From Anas platyrhynchos (lineage: Eukaryota; Chordata; Aves; Anseriformes; Anatidae), in the NCBI RefSeq assembly GCF_047663525.1, contig NC_092612.1:5117501-5181500 (forward strand): a stretch of 64,000 nt of DNA. The letters run 5' to 3'. The position numbers were made by a program, and so were the translations under genes. Below the pieces are notes generated by a model that had not been told where the DNA came from, ran no database searches, and saw only the letters and a list, made by a program, of their open reading frames with translations. This document shows, in pieces, positions 12,701-25,252 of this stretch (position 1 is its first letter; each line of letters begins with the position of its first letter).

Positions 12701-15700
12701 GGCATTCATTCAATTGAAATGAGAGTGCACTATAGCAGTTTCCAAATATTAAGATTGCTGGAGGGAACTCCTGTAACAATAAGTATATATCTTCCAACAT
12801 ACTTAGGTATGCACAGCAGAAACCGATGCCATTTACAACAAAGTGTATTGGTTCTTTTCTTTGTAATCGTCTGTCACTTCTTGTCTGGTAGTAACATGCA
12901 TTATTCATTGATAATAATTTATATTTGTTATAGTTTTTGAATTTTATAGAGGTTTTCCTCATTATTGAAACATTATGTACACAGATTTTGTTAAACTCGG
13001 AACTTAGAAAATGGAAAGAAGTGGTTTCAAGTAGAGTATTTGGAAGATCATAAGAATGTGGATGAAGAACTTCATGCTTCTTGTCATCTTAAATGAATTT
13101 TATTATTTAAGTTCCTCTTTGGCTGTATATAATTGCTTTATAAATATTAAAGTGTCTAATAATCACTAATATTGAAACTGTGAAGGTTTACGGATATCTT
13201 CAAGGCAAAAATGGCAGGGAGAGTAACATTTTTAGCTAGACCAATACAGTTAAAAAAAAAACAGGCAAGCTTTTGGATATGAAGCCATTTTCTGGCACCT
13301 ACGCAAAAAGACACTTAAATAAGGCATGAAATAAATTCTTTTATGTTCCTGCAAGATTGAGAACTGTTGCAAAACTTTCATAACGAGTTATAATGTAGTT
13401 CAGAAACATCTGTCAGTGCTGTTGGTCTAAATTTCTTGATACTTTTAACATCCATTAATAACTTTTTTTCCATTTAATAACTTTTTTTTTCTCTCTAGAT
13501 TTATAGTTTAAAGAAAAAAAATAGCCTATCACACAGAAATATTTTCCTATTAAAACTTTATTAACAATATATCTTCTTATTAACAGTCTCTTATTTAAAG
13601 AAAAGCAAACAGACACTATATATGTTTATATATATGTTTATATATATATATATATAAACAGTAATGACAAAAGAGCCTCACAACATTTACATCCATATCT
13701 TTGTTTTTTTCTTCTTCCTCTTCTTCTGAATGTTTGTGTAGAGTCTGCTTCCAAAGAAAAAATGTTGATGGCTTTATTTCCTCTTTCACATAAAAGGAAT
13801 ATTTAATGCAAGAGGCTATCACTGAAAATTGCAAGTTCTGACCATCTCCTAAATTCCTGGTTTTATGCGTGTCTGAGTATTAAAAAGAGTAGCCACTTGG
13901 TGGCTGCTGTGGTTGAGAGAATAATGAAATTCTTTGTAATGGTTATAGCATGACATTCTCTTTCAGAGTAAAGAGTGCTGTAGTGGATGAAGATCTTCAT
14001 TTTCTTCTGTTATGGATTGTCCTATCATATAAAAGAATGCATTTTATGTGATATAAAAGTATCTTTAAAAATGTATTGGAACTCTGAGAACCCACTTGCA
14101 AGAATCTAAATGATTTTCACTTCATTCTTGAACACGGCTAAGTGCTTTAGTTGTTATTACTGAATATGATTTCATCCTGTAATTAAGTAATTCAGTGTGA
14201 GGCTAATAAAAGTTGTGTTTTGCAATTTGTGCATAAGAACAACAGAAAATATCATGAGAATCACCTTGACTAATTTTAAATTAATGAAATAACATTATCT
14301 TTAATGTCTTGCTGAAAGCAATTTGCAAATTATGTTAAAAACAAACAAACAAACAAAAACATAATGGGAAAGAGTAGTTTGGGGGTTAAATAGTAATTAG
14401 TAAGATTAGAATAGTAAGACGGAAATAAAGGATCAGTGCCTTAAAAGATGTCAGGGTAAAAACTTCCATTCTCTAGAAGGACATTCTTTCACTTAAAAAG
14501 AAAATTTTGGGTGTCTAGTATGGAGGGGGACGGTAAGCTGGTAACAATGTCACTACTAGCAAAGACTGGTACTTGGAACAAATGACAATTATTTGCTCTA
14601 ACGAGTAATTGCCCAAGATTAGGAAAGGTGCTGGGGCTATATGGGTGAAATTATTTTAATCCCCTTAATAAATAAATAAATAAATAAAAGTTAAAAAAGA
14701 AACAAAAATCACTTCAAGATTCATTTAGAATACCTGACTACAAGGTAACATTCAACGAAATCAAGCTCTTCATGATGGATAGATTCCACTGCAATAGTGT
14801 AATCTTCAAATTGAGAGTGGAAAAATAGTAAAAGAAAGTGTCAAAAATGAGACTTCGGAAGAAGTAATGAATTCTTTTAAACTAACTTAGTACTTAAGAA
14901 GAATTAAAAAAAGAAAATGGCAAATGTAGTAAAAATAGCAAAAGAGTAATAGGAGAAGTGGCAAGGGAAAAAGGAAGATATAAATACTGATAATAGGGAT
15001 AACCAGATATGTAACTCCATTGAAGAATGGATTTGATTATTAATTAGTTGTGGTCAGCATGCCACTATAGAGGTGTTCGTGTGGAATGGGGGAAGTCTCA
15101 TAGACATAGGAACATATGTCTAGACATAGGAACTTGATCTGCTTGAACCCCAGCTCTATAGGTTAACTAATGAAAGTAATTACAAAAATTAAGATGATGT
15201 TCAGAGAAAATAGAAAGGAAGCTAAGATGTGTGGTCAATAACATTGTTTCTTGAGTCAGTGAAGTCTGGAAGAGATACTAAGGAATTTCTGATGAGGTAG
15301 TTTTTGGAAACTGTAGATCTCTCTAACAGTATTAAAGGGAAAAAAGTAGATAGGAGTGTTCACTCTAGTCATATATGACATTTTAGCTTTCTAAATATGG
15401 ATTATGGGGAAAAAAATGGTAGTAATAATCCAAGAGCCTAGGTACTGACATTCAACCAGTATCTTCATTGATTTCTTTGCCATGACAAATCTGATATTGA
15501 GGATTAAGAAAAAATTTAGGAAAAAACAAAAGAACTTTAGATCCTATGATTCTTCATTGATTTGCTTTAACTTAAATGGGTAAACAGGAAGAGATCTTTA
15601 ATGCCCTTGGTTTTTAAAGGGCAAACTCAGAGAAATGAAATATTTACAAATACAACACTGAGGAGCCCAAATACTCAAAAGTGAGACATAAATTCAACAT

Positions 15701-15803
15701 GAAAATTTGTTTTTGTTCCCAGAAATGTAAGTTGAAAGAGGGCCTGCAGCTGTCTGAAGAGTACTGACTTCCAAAAGGGTAGTAAGGAAAGAGGATGTGA
15801 GAA
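9791..15803. other. AT-rich intergenic DNA, no gene seen
   Basis: No supported coding region. A pyrimidine-rich stretch at about 10840-11180 produces hydrophobic chance frames. A TATATG-type simple repeat lies at 13617-13657, an AAAC run at 14340-14358 and an AAAT run at 14667-14688. No tRNA, rRNA or conserved exon is recognisable. Confidence 0.5.
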
Positions 15804-16085
15804 TCCCAGAATCATAGAATGGTTTGGTTTGGAAGGTACCTTAAAGATAATTGAGTTCCAAGCCCCCTGACAAGGGCAGGGACACCTCCCTGGTGCCCAA
15901 GGACCAGGTTGCCCAAGGACCCATCCAGCCTGGCCTTGAATACTTCCAGGGGTGGGGAAGTGTTCCACATCTTCTCTGTGGGTAAGTGCATCCACAGCTT
16001 CTCTGGGCAACCTGTTGCTGTACCTCTCCACCCTCAGAGCAAATAATTTCTTCTTTATATCTAAACTAAGCCTCCCCTCTTTAGG
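15804..16085 (-). repeat. CR1 LINE, 3' fragment
   Basis: The plus strand begins with the reverse complement of the CR1 tail (CAGAATCATAGAATGG), followed by CR1 3' end sequence with the typical GGCAGGGACACCTCCC and CCAGCCTGGCCTTG blocks. Identity to a young CR1 is visibly lower than in the 5678-9790 copy, with small indels, so this is an older and different CR1 subfamily. Confidence 0.9.
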
Positions 16086-17730
16086 TTACTCCTTGCCTGT
16101 AAAGCAATTCCGTGTTTCTCTTAGATAAACATTATTTTACCTAAAGTTACTTAGTAATGCACCAGGAATTTATTCAAAATAGTATATTGCTTTTTGTGTG
16201 TACTAATATTTCTAACTAATTTAAAATTTATGTACTTCCTTGCAGTAAACTTAGGTTTTGTCTTCTAATCTTTTCTAAATGAAACATATTTGGTAAGGTG
16301 TCACTCTCAGCTCTGTTTCCAAGCAAGTGTTGGAAATAGGTGGAGAATTCATTCAAAATTTTAGTAAACTGCACCAATTTTGTGATTCTGGAGATGAATG
16401 AGGTTAACATTATTTAAGAGAGAACATGGTGAAAGCAGTATTGGACCATTTGCATGGAATTGCTGAAGTGCCTAAATTCTCCATACAGATAAGAATGTTT
16501 GAAATTGAATGGTTTTCACACATGCCAAATAGTGTATGCATGACTTCCCTGCTTAAATGCTTTATGCTTCCTGAAATTTGGTGACTTGTTGCCTCTTCAG
16601 GTGTAGGTAGAATATGTGTTGTTCTAAGACATTAGAAAACAAGAAGAGAAATTATTTTTGTGCCCTTATTTCCTTTGTTGGGGAAAGGGGCATAGGCCAG
16701 TAAGATTCTGAACAACTGAAATGTTAAAGCTTGTGGGCGTTGCAAAAAAATGACTACATATATAAGTCTTTGCAACTGTTTGGAGCTGCTTTTATGAAAA
16801 TGGTAATATACAATGAGAAGTAGTCCATGGAAACTAGTGCCTAGAACAAAAAGCCAATGTATTTTTTCTTTATTATATAATGTTCAATTATATGTGCCCG
16901 ATAGCCATCCTGTGCAAAGAACATATCAAGAGCTTTAAACAAAATCTGATTATAGTTATATTCAAAGCTATTAGAATTGATTTCAGAAAAGCTCTCCATA
17001 ACATTTACAGAGCCATTTGCAATTCTGGCTATAGCGGTGGGGGGGGGAGGGGACAAAGAGATTGTGGTCTCCTAGAGTACACAAACCTTTACAAAATCTT
17101 TTCTTACTCTTTGCTCCTATGAATCTCTGTGGTCAGTAATTCTGAGAAATTCCTTTGTTACCATTAAGATGGCCAATCCTTTCAGTTCTCTGAAGTACAC
17201 TTGTCTAAAGCTAAACCCGTAAGTATAGACTATGTTAGAGGGAGGACTGCCATTTGTCTGGAAAATAGGAATTAAACCTGTGTTATCCTCATTGCGTTCT
17301 GTTAGGGTTTCTAGAAAAGATAGAAACTGCAAACAATTCAGCTTGATTTCCATATCTGTGTGGACATACAACAGGTCAGGTGCTTGGTAATTCCTTATTT
17401 TGTAGCTCAACCGTGCATACGAGAGAAACTGACTTCTTACCAAGAGACACAAATGCATGATGTATCTAACTTCAAAACTGCTCACTCAGAATTAATTTGC
17501 TGTTTGCTAAGAAATGTGCAGATGCATATGGAGTTCTTTGTCTTTCTTTTTTCCTTTCAGTGCCATGAGCACTAGGTTAATTGAGGTGCTGGGTACTATC
17601 ATTTAAATGTTAAAATTGCATTGTGGTTATCTTCTTCAACAAAGATATGTGCCTTGATGTAATAAACTTGGCATGATATTTAATTGTTTGTAATAAGTGT
17701 GGTAAAATCACGGTCATTCATATTTTACAA
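16086..17730. other. Intergenic DNA, no gene seen
   Basis: AT-rich sequence with a G-run near 17036-17050 and only short chance frames on both strands. Nothing supports a gene. Confidence 0.5.
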
Positions 17731-17867
17731 AATCACAGAATCATCTAGGTTGGAAGAGGACTCCAGTATCACCTATTCCAACCTCTGACCTAACACTAAC
17801 AAGTCCTCCACTAAACCATATCACTAAGCTCTACATCTAAACGTCATTTAAAGATTTGTTACAGAAA
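17731..17867 (-). repeat. CR1 LINE, very short 3' fragment
   Basis: About 135 bp matching the 3' end of the same CR1 type as the full-length copy at 5678. The phrases TAGGTTGGAAGAG, CCAACCTCTGACCTAACACTAAC and ACTAAACCATATC correspond closely. Minus orientation, heavily 5'-truncated. Confidence 0.9.
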
Positions 17868-19157
17868 ATGTCCAGTGCCGATCCATTAAAAAAAAAAAAG
17901 TAATAAAAAGGTGTGCTTGTATATATATGTATTTAATAGTGGAATTTTAATTTGCAAGTGTAATTATGCAAATACCCAAAATATATTTGAAGGCTTTAAA
18001 CTTATGCTGGCTTCGTATTTTTATAGCAAACTTTAATCTGAAAATAGACACAGCTCACAGCCTGTTAATAAAAATATATCTTCATCAGTATTAATTTATC
18101 TTCAATCCATCCATGATTCTTTTTAATTTTATTGTCCACTTCCCATCCCACAGTTAGAAAGACATAGTCTAGAAATGAAAAATTGAAAACAAGTGGTCTG
18201 GAAATTAAAAGTTGTGCTTAGATTGATCATAGCAACTATTAAAGAAGTTTCCTATTATTGTTTTTAAGACGTTCATGAAAATTTTAACTTCCATGTTTAA
18301 GGTTTCCATGATTTGTCTACTGTAGCATGCAGTAGGCAAGCAAGCATATTGTCCTTATCATTCTGCTTTCTCCTGAATAGGCAGAAGGCACAGTACAAAA
18401 ACATACCTGGTACAAAAGGCTTGACAAGCAGAGATAAAACAAGGCACTTACAAAGTTATAAGTTGAGAAAAGTGGTATTGCAGTAAACTGACTGCGCCAC
18501 CTGATCCTCCTGTGCACATCGGATTACTTGCAAACTAGCTGGATGCAGACGTTCTGTGTCTGAAGAAACAGATTGTTCTACCATTTTCTGAATTTGTATT
18601 GACCATGTCTTTCATCTTCATTTTATGACGAGATCAGTTGACTGGACTTAAAAAGGTCTAGGAGCTAATGATTTACCTTGAAGGCTTTCCATCATAGCTG
18701 TTTTTTTCCTGGTGGCTACAGCCTGTTGCCTTTTTTTTTTTTTTTTTTTTTACTGCTCATAGTGAATTGAGCGTCCTGCCCTAGAAGTGAAGAATGGGAG
18801 ATAGTTAGAGAAAGAATGAAGTGATAAACTGTTCCCTCCTTGTCACATTCATCCTGGTTTCCTAATAAGGGACTTTTTAAAATTGAGCCTTGCGCTACTG
18901 TGCATCAGGAAGAGATCTAAGCAACCAACAGGTGACATACATAGAAGTTTGCTGTGGTAAGTGGAAAGTTTAAATTCGTGATTTAAACTTTCTGGCTCAG
19001 CTCTGGCCAGCAGCCAGAACCTTTTGGAGCCGGCCAGAGCTAGCTCTGCTCTGACATGAGGCAGCTGCTGGGCTCTGCTCACCCCTGCAGCCAAACCTTT
19101 ACCATGTGTACCCAGTACACAAAGCTTGGCTGGAATGCTACAGTACAGTTCCAACAA
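17868..19157. other. Intergenic DNA, no gene seen
   Basis: AT-rich DNA with a poly-T run at about 18731-18752. A short GC-richer patch at 18990-19090 has no recognisable coding content. No MROH-like exon is visible here, although the MROH-like gene downstream lacks its 5' part. Confidence 0.5.
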
Positions 19158-19375
19158 TTCATAGAATCACAGAATGGTTTGGATTGGAAGGGCCCTTAAA
19201 ACCACCTGGTTCCACCCCTTCTGCCATGGGCAGGGACACCTCCCACCAGACCAGGTTGCTCAAAGTCCCATCCAGCCTGGCCTTGGGCACTGCCAGGGAT
19301 GGGGCACCCACAGCTCCTCTGGGCAGCCTGTGCCACTGCCTCACCACCCTCATAGTGGGTGAAATTTGTTTAATG
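19158..19375 (-). repeat. CR1 LINE, 3' fragment
   Basis: It begins with the reverse complement of the CR1 tail (CATAGAATCACAGAATGG) and continues with the standard CR1 3' phrases (GGCAGGGACACCTCCC, CCAGCCTGGCCTTGGGCACT and ACAGCTCCTCTGGGCAGCC). It is 5'-truncated and lies about 165 bp from a solo LTR. Confidence 0.92.
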
Positions 19376-19542
19376 CACTTCTTCACAGATTTAGTCTTAA
19401 TTTCTGACTCTGGGATTAAAGCTACAGCTGCCTAGAGGAACCTGCTAAAAATTGATCAAGGGAACTGTCATCATCTTTCTTTTTCTCTTATGAAGTATGT
19501 ATTTCTGTATGGACACCATTGGCACACAGAGATGAGGTAGTG

Positions 19543-20017
19543 TGTGAAACACTCCGTAGCCAATAACTTAGGCTCAGGCGAGGATCTCAGTGAAGTAGTA
19601 ATTTATTCGCGATTGCAATGGCGGGCGCCCCACAAGCAGGAGAGAGCGCATCTACTAGTTCCAAAACACAGTTTATATACCTTTTGATGGCAGGACCCTC
19701 CCCTGTTTCCCCACTGAGTGGGTAATCCAGGTTCACAATCTATCTGATGCTTCACAAACAATGCATAGTCTTCAGTTGCCGGCCTGTTAAATTTCAGATT
19801 TCTTTTGACATTTTTACTGCTTGAAGTGGTAATGTTTCTTCACTTATCTGACTTGACTTGACACCGTGATTTTCACCTAATTGTCCTAAGGAGACTGGTT
19901 GTCTGCATTTTACAAGGTCGCCTGCTAAACTTTCTTATCACTGTAAGCATATCTCAGTACCACATTCCCTCCTTCTAAACAATGTAACTCTGCAAAAACA
20001 ACATTTCTATTCCCACA
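19543..20017 (-). mobile_element. Solo LTR of an endogenous retrovirus
   Basis: A segment of about 475 bp that reads on the minus strand as a complete-looking LTR. It starts TGTGGGAATAG and ends TGTTTCACA, the usual TG...CA ends. A TATA-like box (TATATAAAC) lies at about 19670-19680 and an AATAAA polyadenylation signal at 19612-19617, in correct U3-R-U5 order. No internal region or second LTR is present, so it is a fossil left by LTR-LTR recombination. I see no clear target-site duplication. The family cannot be named with confidence; avian ERV is the best description. Its end lies 8 bp before the first exon of the MROH-like gene. Confidence 0.72.
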
Positions 20018-20025
20018 CCTTCCAG

Positions 20026-23000
20026 CACAGCGCCGCAGGGCATGACCAACGGCCTCCTGCGCGCCTGCTTCTGCGGGGTCTTCCACCTCCCTGGCCACGA
20101 GGACGGGACAGACATGGACACATCTCTCTACGTCAGGGTATGCACGGGCTGGGCTCTGGGGATGCCACTGCTCCGTGTTCGGGCGCCCCGAGCCCTGTCC
20201 TCCTCTTTGCAGACCGTGGAAGCCCTGGACAGCCTGCTGCAGGCGCTGGTGAGCAGCGCCGGCGCCTGTGGCCTCCTGGAGCTGCAGAACATCTTGAAGG
20301 TGGGGCTGGGCAAAGGCTGGGCTTCAGCAGGACGGGGACACGGCCACCCGCCTGGCCAGCGCAGCGGGGGGACGACGGGAAGGAGCAGTGCCCTGTGCTG
20401 CGGGCACACCAGCAGCTTTTCTCCCCCCAGCTCCTGCTGCCCTTCACCCAGCAGCAGCCAGAGGCCGTGGAGGAGAGGGCCATGGCGCGGATCGCCGGGC
20501 TGGCCGCCTTCCTCAACACCTGCTCCTAGCCCCAGGTAGGGAGCCCCTGCTGCAGGCAGCCCCGGCGCCCCCGGCCTCGCTCCCCGGCCGCGGCTCTCCC
20601 CATCTCCAGGCTTGCGCAGAGCCGGGGCTGGGGCTGGGGCCCTGCCGCCCCGCTCAGCCGTGCTCCCGCGCTGCCTCTCTCCCCAGGTCAGCTCCTGCTT
20701 TGCAGGAGCCACAGTGCTGAGGCATCATCACCCCGAGAAGCACCGCTTCACCTTGCTGGGGAGGCTGGTGGGGTACCTCCTCCTGTGCTGCACCTGCGAG
20801 AGCGAGGGAAAAAGCCACGAGGCAGCCAAGGCTGTGCGCCACCTCTGCCTCTTTGTCACACAGCAAAGAAGTGAGCGGAGCCGTGTCGGGCCGGGTCCCT
20901 CCAGACACGGGCACAGCCAGGCCAGCACCAGGCCGCCTGGGCCCCTCTCCTCAGCAGGAGAGACCCGAGCGAGCGAGCGAGCGAGCCCGGCAGCCTTGCC
21001 GCGGGCTGACGAGACGTTCCCCCTGCCCTGAGCGCGAGAGCCCGGGCCCTCCCTGGCCGCGCTGCCCCCGGCTCTGCTCTGGCATGCCCCCTTCCTGCCA
21101 GGGAGGCTTGTGCCCTAGCCCCCGGCTGCCACTGCCAGCTCCCCAGGCCCCCCCGCCGACAGACACTGTGTCCGCTTTTCTCCAGGCACAAGGCTGTGCG
21201 ACCAGGATGCCGAGCAGCCGCAGGGCTGGCAGAGCTGGCGAGCTCGGCTGTCCTTGCGGCTCTCCGAAGACAGCAACAGGATGTTCATGGTGAGAAGCGC
21301 CAGCCCCGAGCCCTGAGCCCTGAGCCCCGGAGGAGAGCCCGGCCCTGCGACAGCAGCAAGAGGACCGGCGCTGTCCTCTTGCAAGGACCACCCGCGCATC
21401 CTGGCCCTGGCCGTGAGTTCCTCGCTTGCCCGTCTGCGTCTCTGTCGGGCAGGGGCAGGGGCAGGTGCAGGGGCCCCGCTCCCCTCCCCTGGCCCCTGCC
21501 AGCCTTCTCCGCACCCTGGGGCACCAGCCTGGGGGGCTGCGTCCTCCTCTGTCCCTCCCTGCCCATGCCTCCGCCTCCGGCTGCTTCCTGCAGGCAGCAA
21601 GGCCCCTCAACGAGATCCTCCTGCTGCCTGCCAGCCGGGGGGAGGCGAAGGCCATTTTCCCCCATCTCTTCCTGGCCCTCCTCTTCCAAGTGTCCTTCAC
21701 CACGGAGCTGAAGCTGCAGGAGGTGCAGGTCTTCTGGGAGAAGCACCAGCAGGACCTGCTCACTCCCGTCAGGTGCCACATCCCCGGCCCCTGCTGCTCA
21801 GAGGAGCCCAGGGCTGGGGCTCCCGGCATGACCCGGGCCCTTCTCTGCCTGCAGGTCCACGGTGCAGGCCCTGAAAGCGCTGCTCCGCAGCGTGGGCCTG
21901 GGGAGCCAGGTGCTAGCCATCGAGGCGCAGGGCGGCTGGGCCGCGCTTCTCAGCGCCGAGAGCCACCTCTGGGGCGTGCAGGTGGTGGCCAGGTGAGAGC
22001 CCCTCGTCGGCACCATCCCAGCCCTGGAGGTGACAGGGGCTTCTCGGAGGAAGTGCTGCCACAGCATGGGTGCCCGTGGCCGCTGGGCTGGTGGCAAAAG
22101 AGAGCGCTGCAAAGCCAGGAGAGCTGGGCCCGCCCGGCTCGGGGCTGACGGCGCCTGCTTGCCGTTCTCCCTGCCAGGGAAATGAAGGAGTTGCCCAGGA
22201 GCCTGCGCGCCACCATCATCCACCAGCTGGTTGAGCTGCTCCGCACGGAGGCCTCCTCCTGGCAGACGGTGGCCATGGTCATCCTCAGCAAGGTGAGTAG
22301 GGGCAGCAGGAGCAGCGAGCCCACGTGGGGCTCTGCACAAGCCCTGCTGCCTCGGGGCCAGGCTTGGCCGTGCCCTGGCATTCCTGCCCTGGCATTCTTG
22401 CTGCTGAGCCGGCACTGCGCCCCACGTCCTTTTCAGCTGCTGGAGTGCACAGAGCTTGGCGACGAGCTGGACTGCGTCGTGAGCCTCTTTGCCAGCTACC
22501 TGCGGAGCCCGTGCCTGGGCATGCAGAGCCTGGTGCTCAGGGCGATCCTGGGGCTCACCGAGAGGCCAACCACGGTGAGCGGGGGCAGCTGGCAACGCCA
22601 AGAGTGCCGCGGCTTGGGCTGGGCTGGCCCCGGGCTCTTGTGGCTTGGCACCTTGCCAGGCAGTGGGGAGGGGAAGGGGTGTTGGGCGGGCTGGGAGAGT
22701 GTTTTCGCCCAGGGGGCAGTCATTGCTTTCCCCAAAGGAAGGTGTTTTGTTCACACAGGCGAGGCAAACGCTCGTCCTGCTGCCGAGCATCACGGAGCAG
22801 CTGCAGGCTGCAGACAGCGACACCCACACTGTCGCTCTGCCCATGCTCAGCACCATGCTGTGGCTCCTGGAGGGGAGGACGCTCAGCCCCGCGGCTCTGG
22901 AGCTGGCCGGCAAGCTCCCAGCCCTCTTTGGCGACGTAAGGCTGCGTCCCCATGGCTGCGTCCCTGGGACAGCCCGCTGGGGGCTCTCCCTGCCCGCTTC

Positions 23001-24196
23001 CCAGCCCTGGGCGCTGCGAGCCCTTGGGCAGGCTCGTTTTGCAGCGCTTTTGGGGGCTCAGGGACTTTGCCCCCAGTGGGACCCATGTCCCCCTCTCGCC
23101 CTCCCCAGGACTCAAGTACGGTGCGGCTTCTCTCTATTCGCCTCTTCCTCGACACGCTGGGCTTTGTGGAGGGCAGCCAAGAGAAGCTGCAGCAGGTGGC
23201 ACACAGGAGCCTGCTCCCGCTGTCCTTCCACCTGCACGACCAGGACGAGAGCGTGGCCGAGGTGGGCATTTTGCTCCTCGGGGGAGGGCGATGCTGACTG
23301 CCCTGCCCTGCCCTGCCTTGGGGGCCCCCGAGCACCAGGGGTGCTGCAGCTGCTGGCAGCGTTAGTCTCCACTGAGGCCCCCTCCCTGCGGAGGGGCTGC
23401 GGGGGGGGGAGCAGGGTCTTCTGCCCAGGCTCTGCTGCCATCTCAGCTGTTCTGCAGGCCTCCCGGGAAGCCCTCCTTGGTGTCGCGCGCTTCCTGCGCT
23501 GGAGGCAGCTGGCGCACCTGGCCGAGATGCTGCAGAGCTGGAAGATCAGCGAGTGCCTGGTACGCACAGTTCTGCACCCAGGGCCGGGGCCGGGGCCGCC
23601 CTGCGCTGAGCCCGCGCCCTTCCCTCTGCAGCTGGCCAGGAGGAGCAGCGCAGCAGAGGAGTACCTGGCCCAGAGCCTGCCCTACCTGCAGAGCCTGCAG
23701 GAGCCCCTGCGGCAGGAGGCTGTGAGGTTCACTGGTGAGCCGCGAGCCTGGGGTCCCCCGTCCCTGTGCCTTCGTGCTGCACCCCGGGGAGCTGCCGGGG
23801 GCGCTGACAGGCCGTGTGTCCCCAGGGCTCATGGGGAGGCACCTGCTGGATCAGCACCAGAGCAAGAGCCAGGACATCTGCCAAGGTGAGCCAGGGAGGG
23901 GGATGGCAGGAGCCTGTCCCCTGCTCCCTCCTGGCTGTGCGGAGAGCTGGGGGCAACATCTGCGGGGGGCCGGGCGCTCTGCGGGTACAGGGCCGTCACC
24001 TCGCCTCTCCTTCTCTGTTCTCTCAGTCCTGCGAGGCTTGGCCAACGACCCCTGCGAGTCGGTCTCATCGCTGGCGATTCAGACGGGGCTGATCCTGCAA
24101 GCACCAAGGCCACGCTCGCACTTCAGCTTTTGGCAGCTGTGCTCCAGGCTGCAGAAGGCATGGAGGAGGCGACACTCTTCCCCAGCAGGCAGCTGA
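20026..24196 (+). pseudogene. MROH-family (maestro heat-like repeat) gene copy, 5'-truncated with in-frame stop
   Basis: Fifteen exons join in consistent phase: 20026-20137, 20213-20299, 20431-20535, 20687-20870, 21186-21289, 21594-21772, 21855-21992, 22178-22292, 22437-22574, 22759-22935, 23109-23261, 23458-23559, 23632-23734, 23826-23885 and 24027-24196 (TGA). All introns are GT-AG and 70-350 bp. The roughly 641-codon product is alpha-helical HEAT-type repeat with family-like phrases (GMTNGLLRACF, RPLNEILLLPA, FFWEKHQ-like QVFWEKHQQDLL, WQLCSRLQKAW). MROH proteins are poorly characterised; birds carry many copies. Two defects are visible: exon 3 contains an in-frame TAG at 20527-20529, and no exons are found upstream of 20026, where an LTR and AT-rich DNA begin. 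A probable poly(A) signal ATTAAA lies at 24749. It is either a pseudogene or a fragment; a sequencing error at the TAG cannot be excluded. Confidence 0.82.
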
Positions 24197-24405
24197 GCAT
24201 GCTGGAAAGCTCCTGGCATCTCCTCCTGCCTGCGGCGCAGCCCTGCTCCCCGGGCACGTTGCCTCCACTTCTCCGGCCTTCTGCGTGCCGGGGGCACGCC
24301 CGAAGCAGCTCCCGAAGCCCATGAACAACAGGGCTTCAGCCGGCGCCTCTCCAGCAGCGAGCCTGCTCCAAGACCCCCGCTTCGGCCTGGGACACTGCCA
24401 GGGAT

Positions 24406-24506
24406 GGCACAGCCGCAGCTCCACTGGGCCACCCGCCCTCAGCGCGGAAAGTGGCCTCCTCTTCCTCCTTGTTGCCATCAGAGCTGGCCAGCAGCATCCT
24501 CAGCTA
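24406..24506 (+). repeat. Left arm of an inverted repeat (CR1-like)
   Basis: About 100 bp that recur almost identically, in reverse complement, at 25155-25252. I count only a handful of mismatches by eye. The start resembles a CR1 3' region (CACTGCCAGGGATGG just upstream), so the unit may derive from an old CR1 or from a duplicated gene tail. Confidence 0.8.
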
Positions 24507-25154
24507 CACGCAGGCTGTGCCTCCCCAGCCCCGGGGGCACTGTGCAGCCCTCCCTGGAGCGCAGCTCTGCGCACACGCCCCACGCCTGGGGGCCTCGCTC
24601 TTTTGCCCTCTCTCTGGCCTTTCGCGCGGTCTCCCCCATTTTCTTTCCCTTGCCTTCCCTTGCCTTGCCTTGCCTTGCCTTCCCTTCCCTGCCCTGCCCT
24701 GCCCTGCCCGTCCCTTCATTTTTTTCCTCCCTCGCCCTTTTCCCTTTAATTAAACTTTTTGTATCTCAAACCACAAGCTCCATGTGTCTGTCGTATTTTC
24801 TCCCCCTGCCTCTTGGAGGAGGGGCAGGGAGAGAGCGGCCATGCTGGAACTCGGCTGCCCACCTGAGGAAAACCAGCACCCTGTTGGGACAGCAGGGGCG
24901 TGCTGGAGTGCTGCCTTTCTCCACTTCACCATTTTCCCGGAGGAAGGATCTGCCCCCTCTGACTCTGGCCAGCACTGAGCGTCCTTTTGGGTTTCAGACC
25001 ATGCAGCCCAGAGGCTTTGAGGGACCAAAGAAGCCTTTTAGGATCCAACACCATTTTTCTCTTTCTTTTTTCCTTTTCTGTTTTTATTTGTTTTCTATTT
25101 ATTTATTTATGTATTTATTTTGAATTGTTCAGACCCAAGGCCTCCAGGACACTG

Positions 25155-25252
25155 AGGATGCTGCTGGCCAGCTCTGATGGCAACGAGGAGAAGGAGGAGG
25201 CCACTTTCCGCGCTGAGGGCGGGTGGCCCAGTGGAGCTGCGGCTGTGGCTGA
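25155..25252 (-). repeat. Right arm of an inverted repeat
   Basis: Reverse complement of 24406-24506 with a few substitutions. The two arms are separated by about 650 bp that include the presumed MROH-like poly(A) site. The right arm ends about 150 bp before the ATG of the downstream membrane-protein gene, so it may sit in or near that gene's promoter. Confidence 0.8.

Noticed and set aside
15675-16031. 118-residue minus-strand frame
   Set aside because: It overlaps a CR1 3' fragment and reads repeat sequence in a non-coding frame.
20128-23889. Very long overlapping frames on both strands of the MROH-like locus
   Set aside because: They run through introns and antisense DNA. High GC removes stop codons; only the spliced chain has family resemblance and phase consistency.
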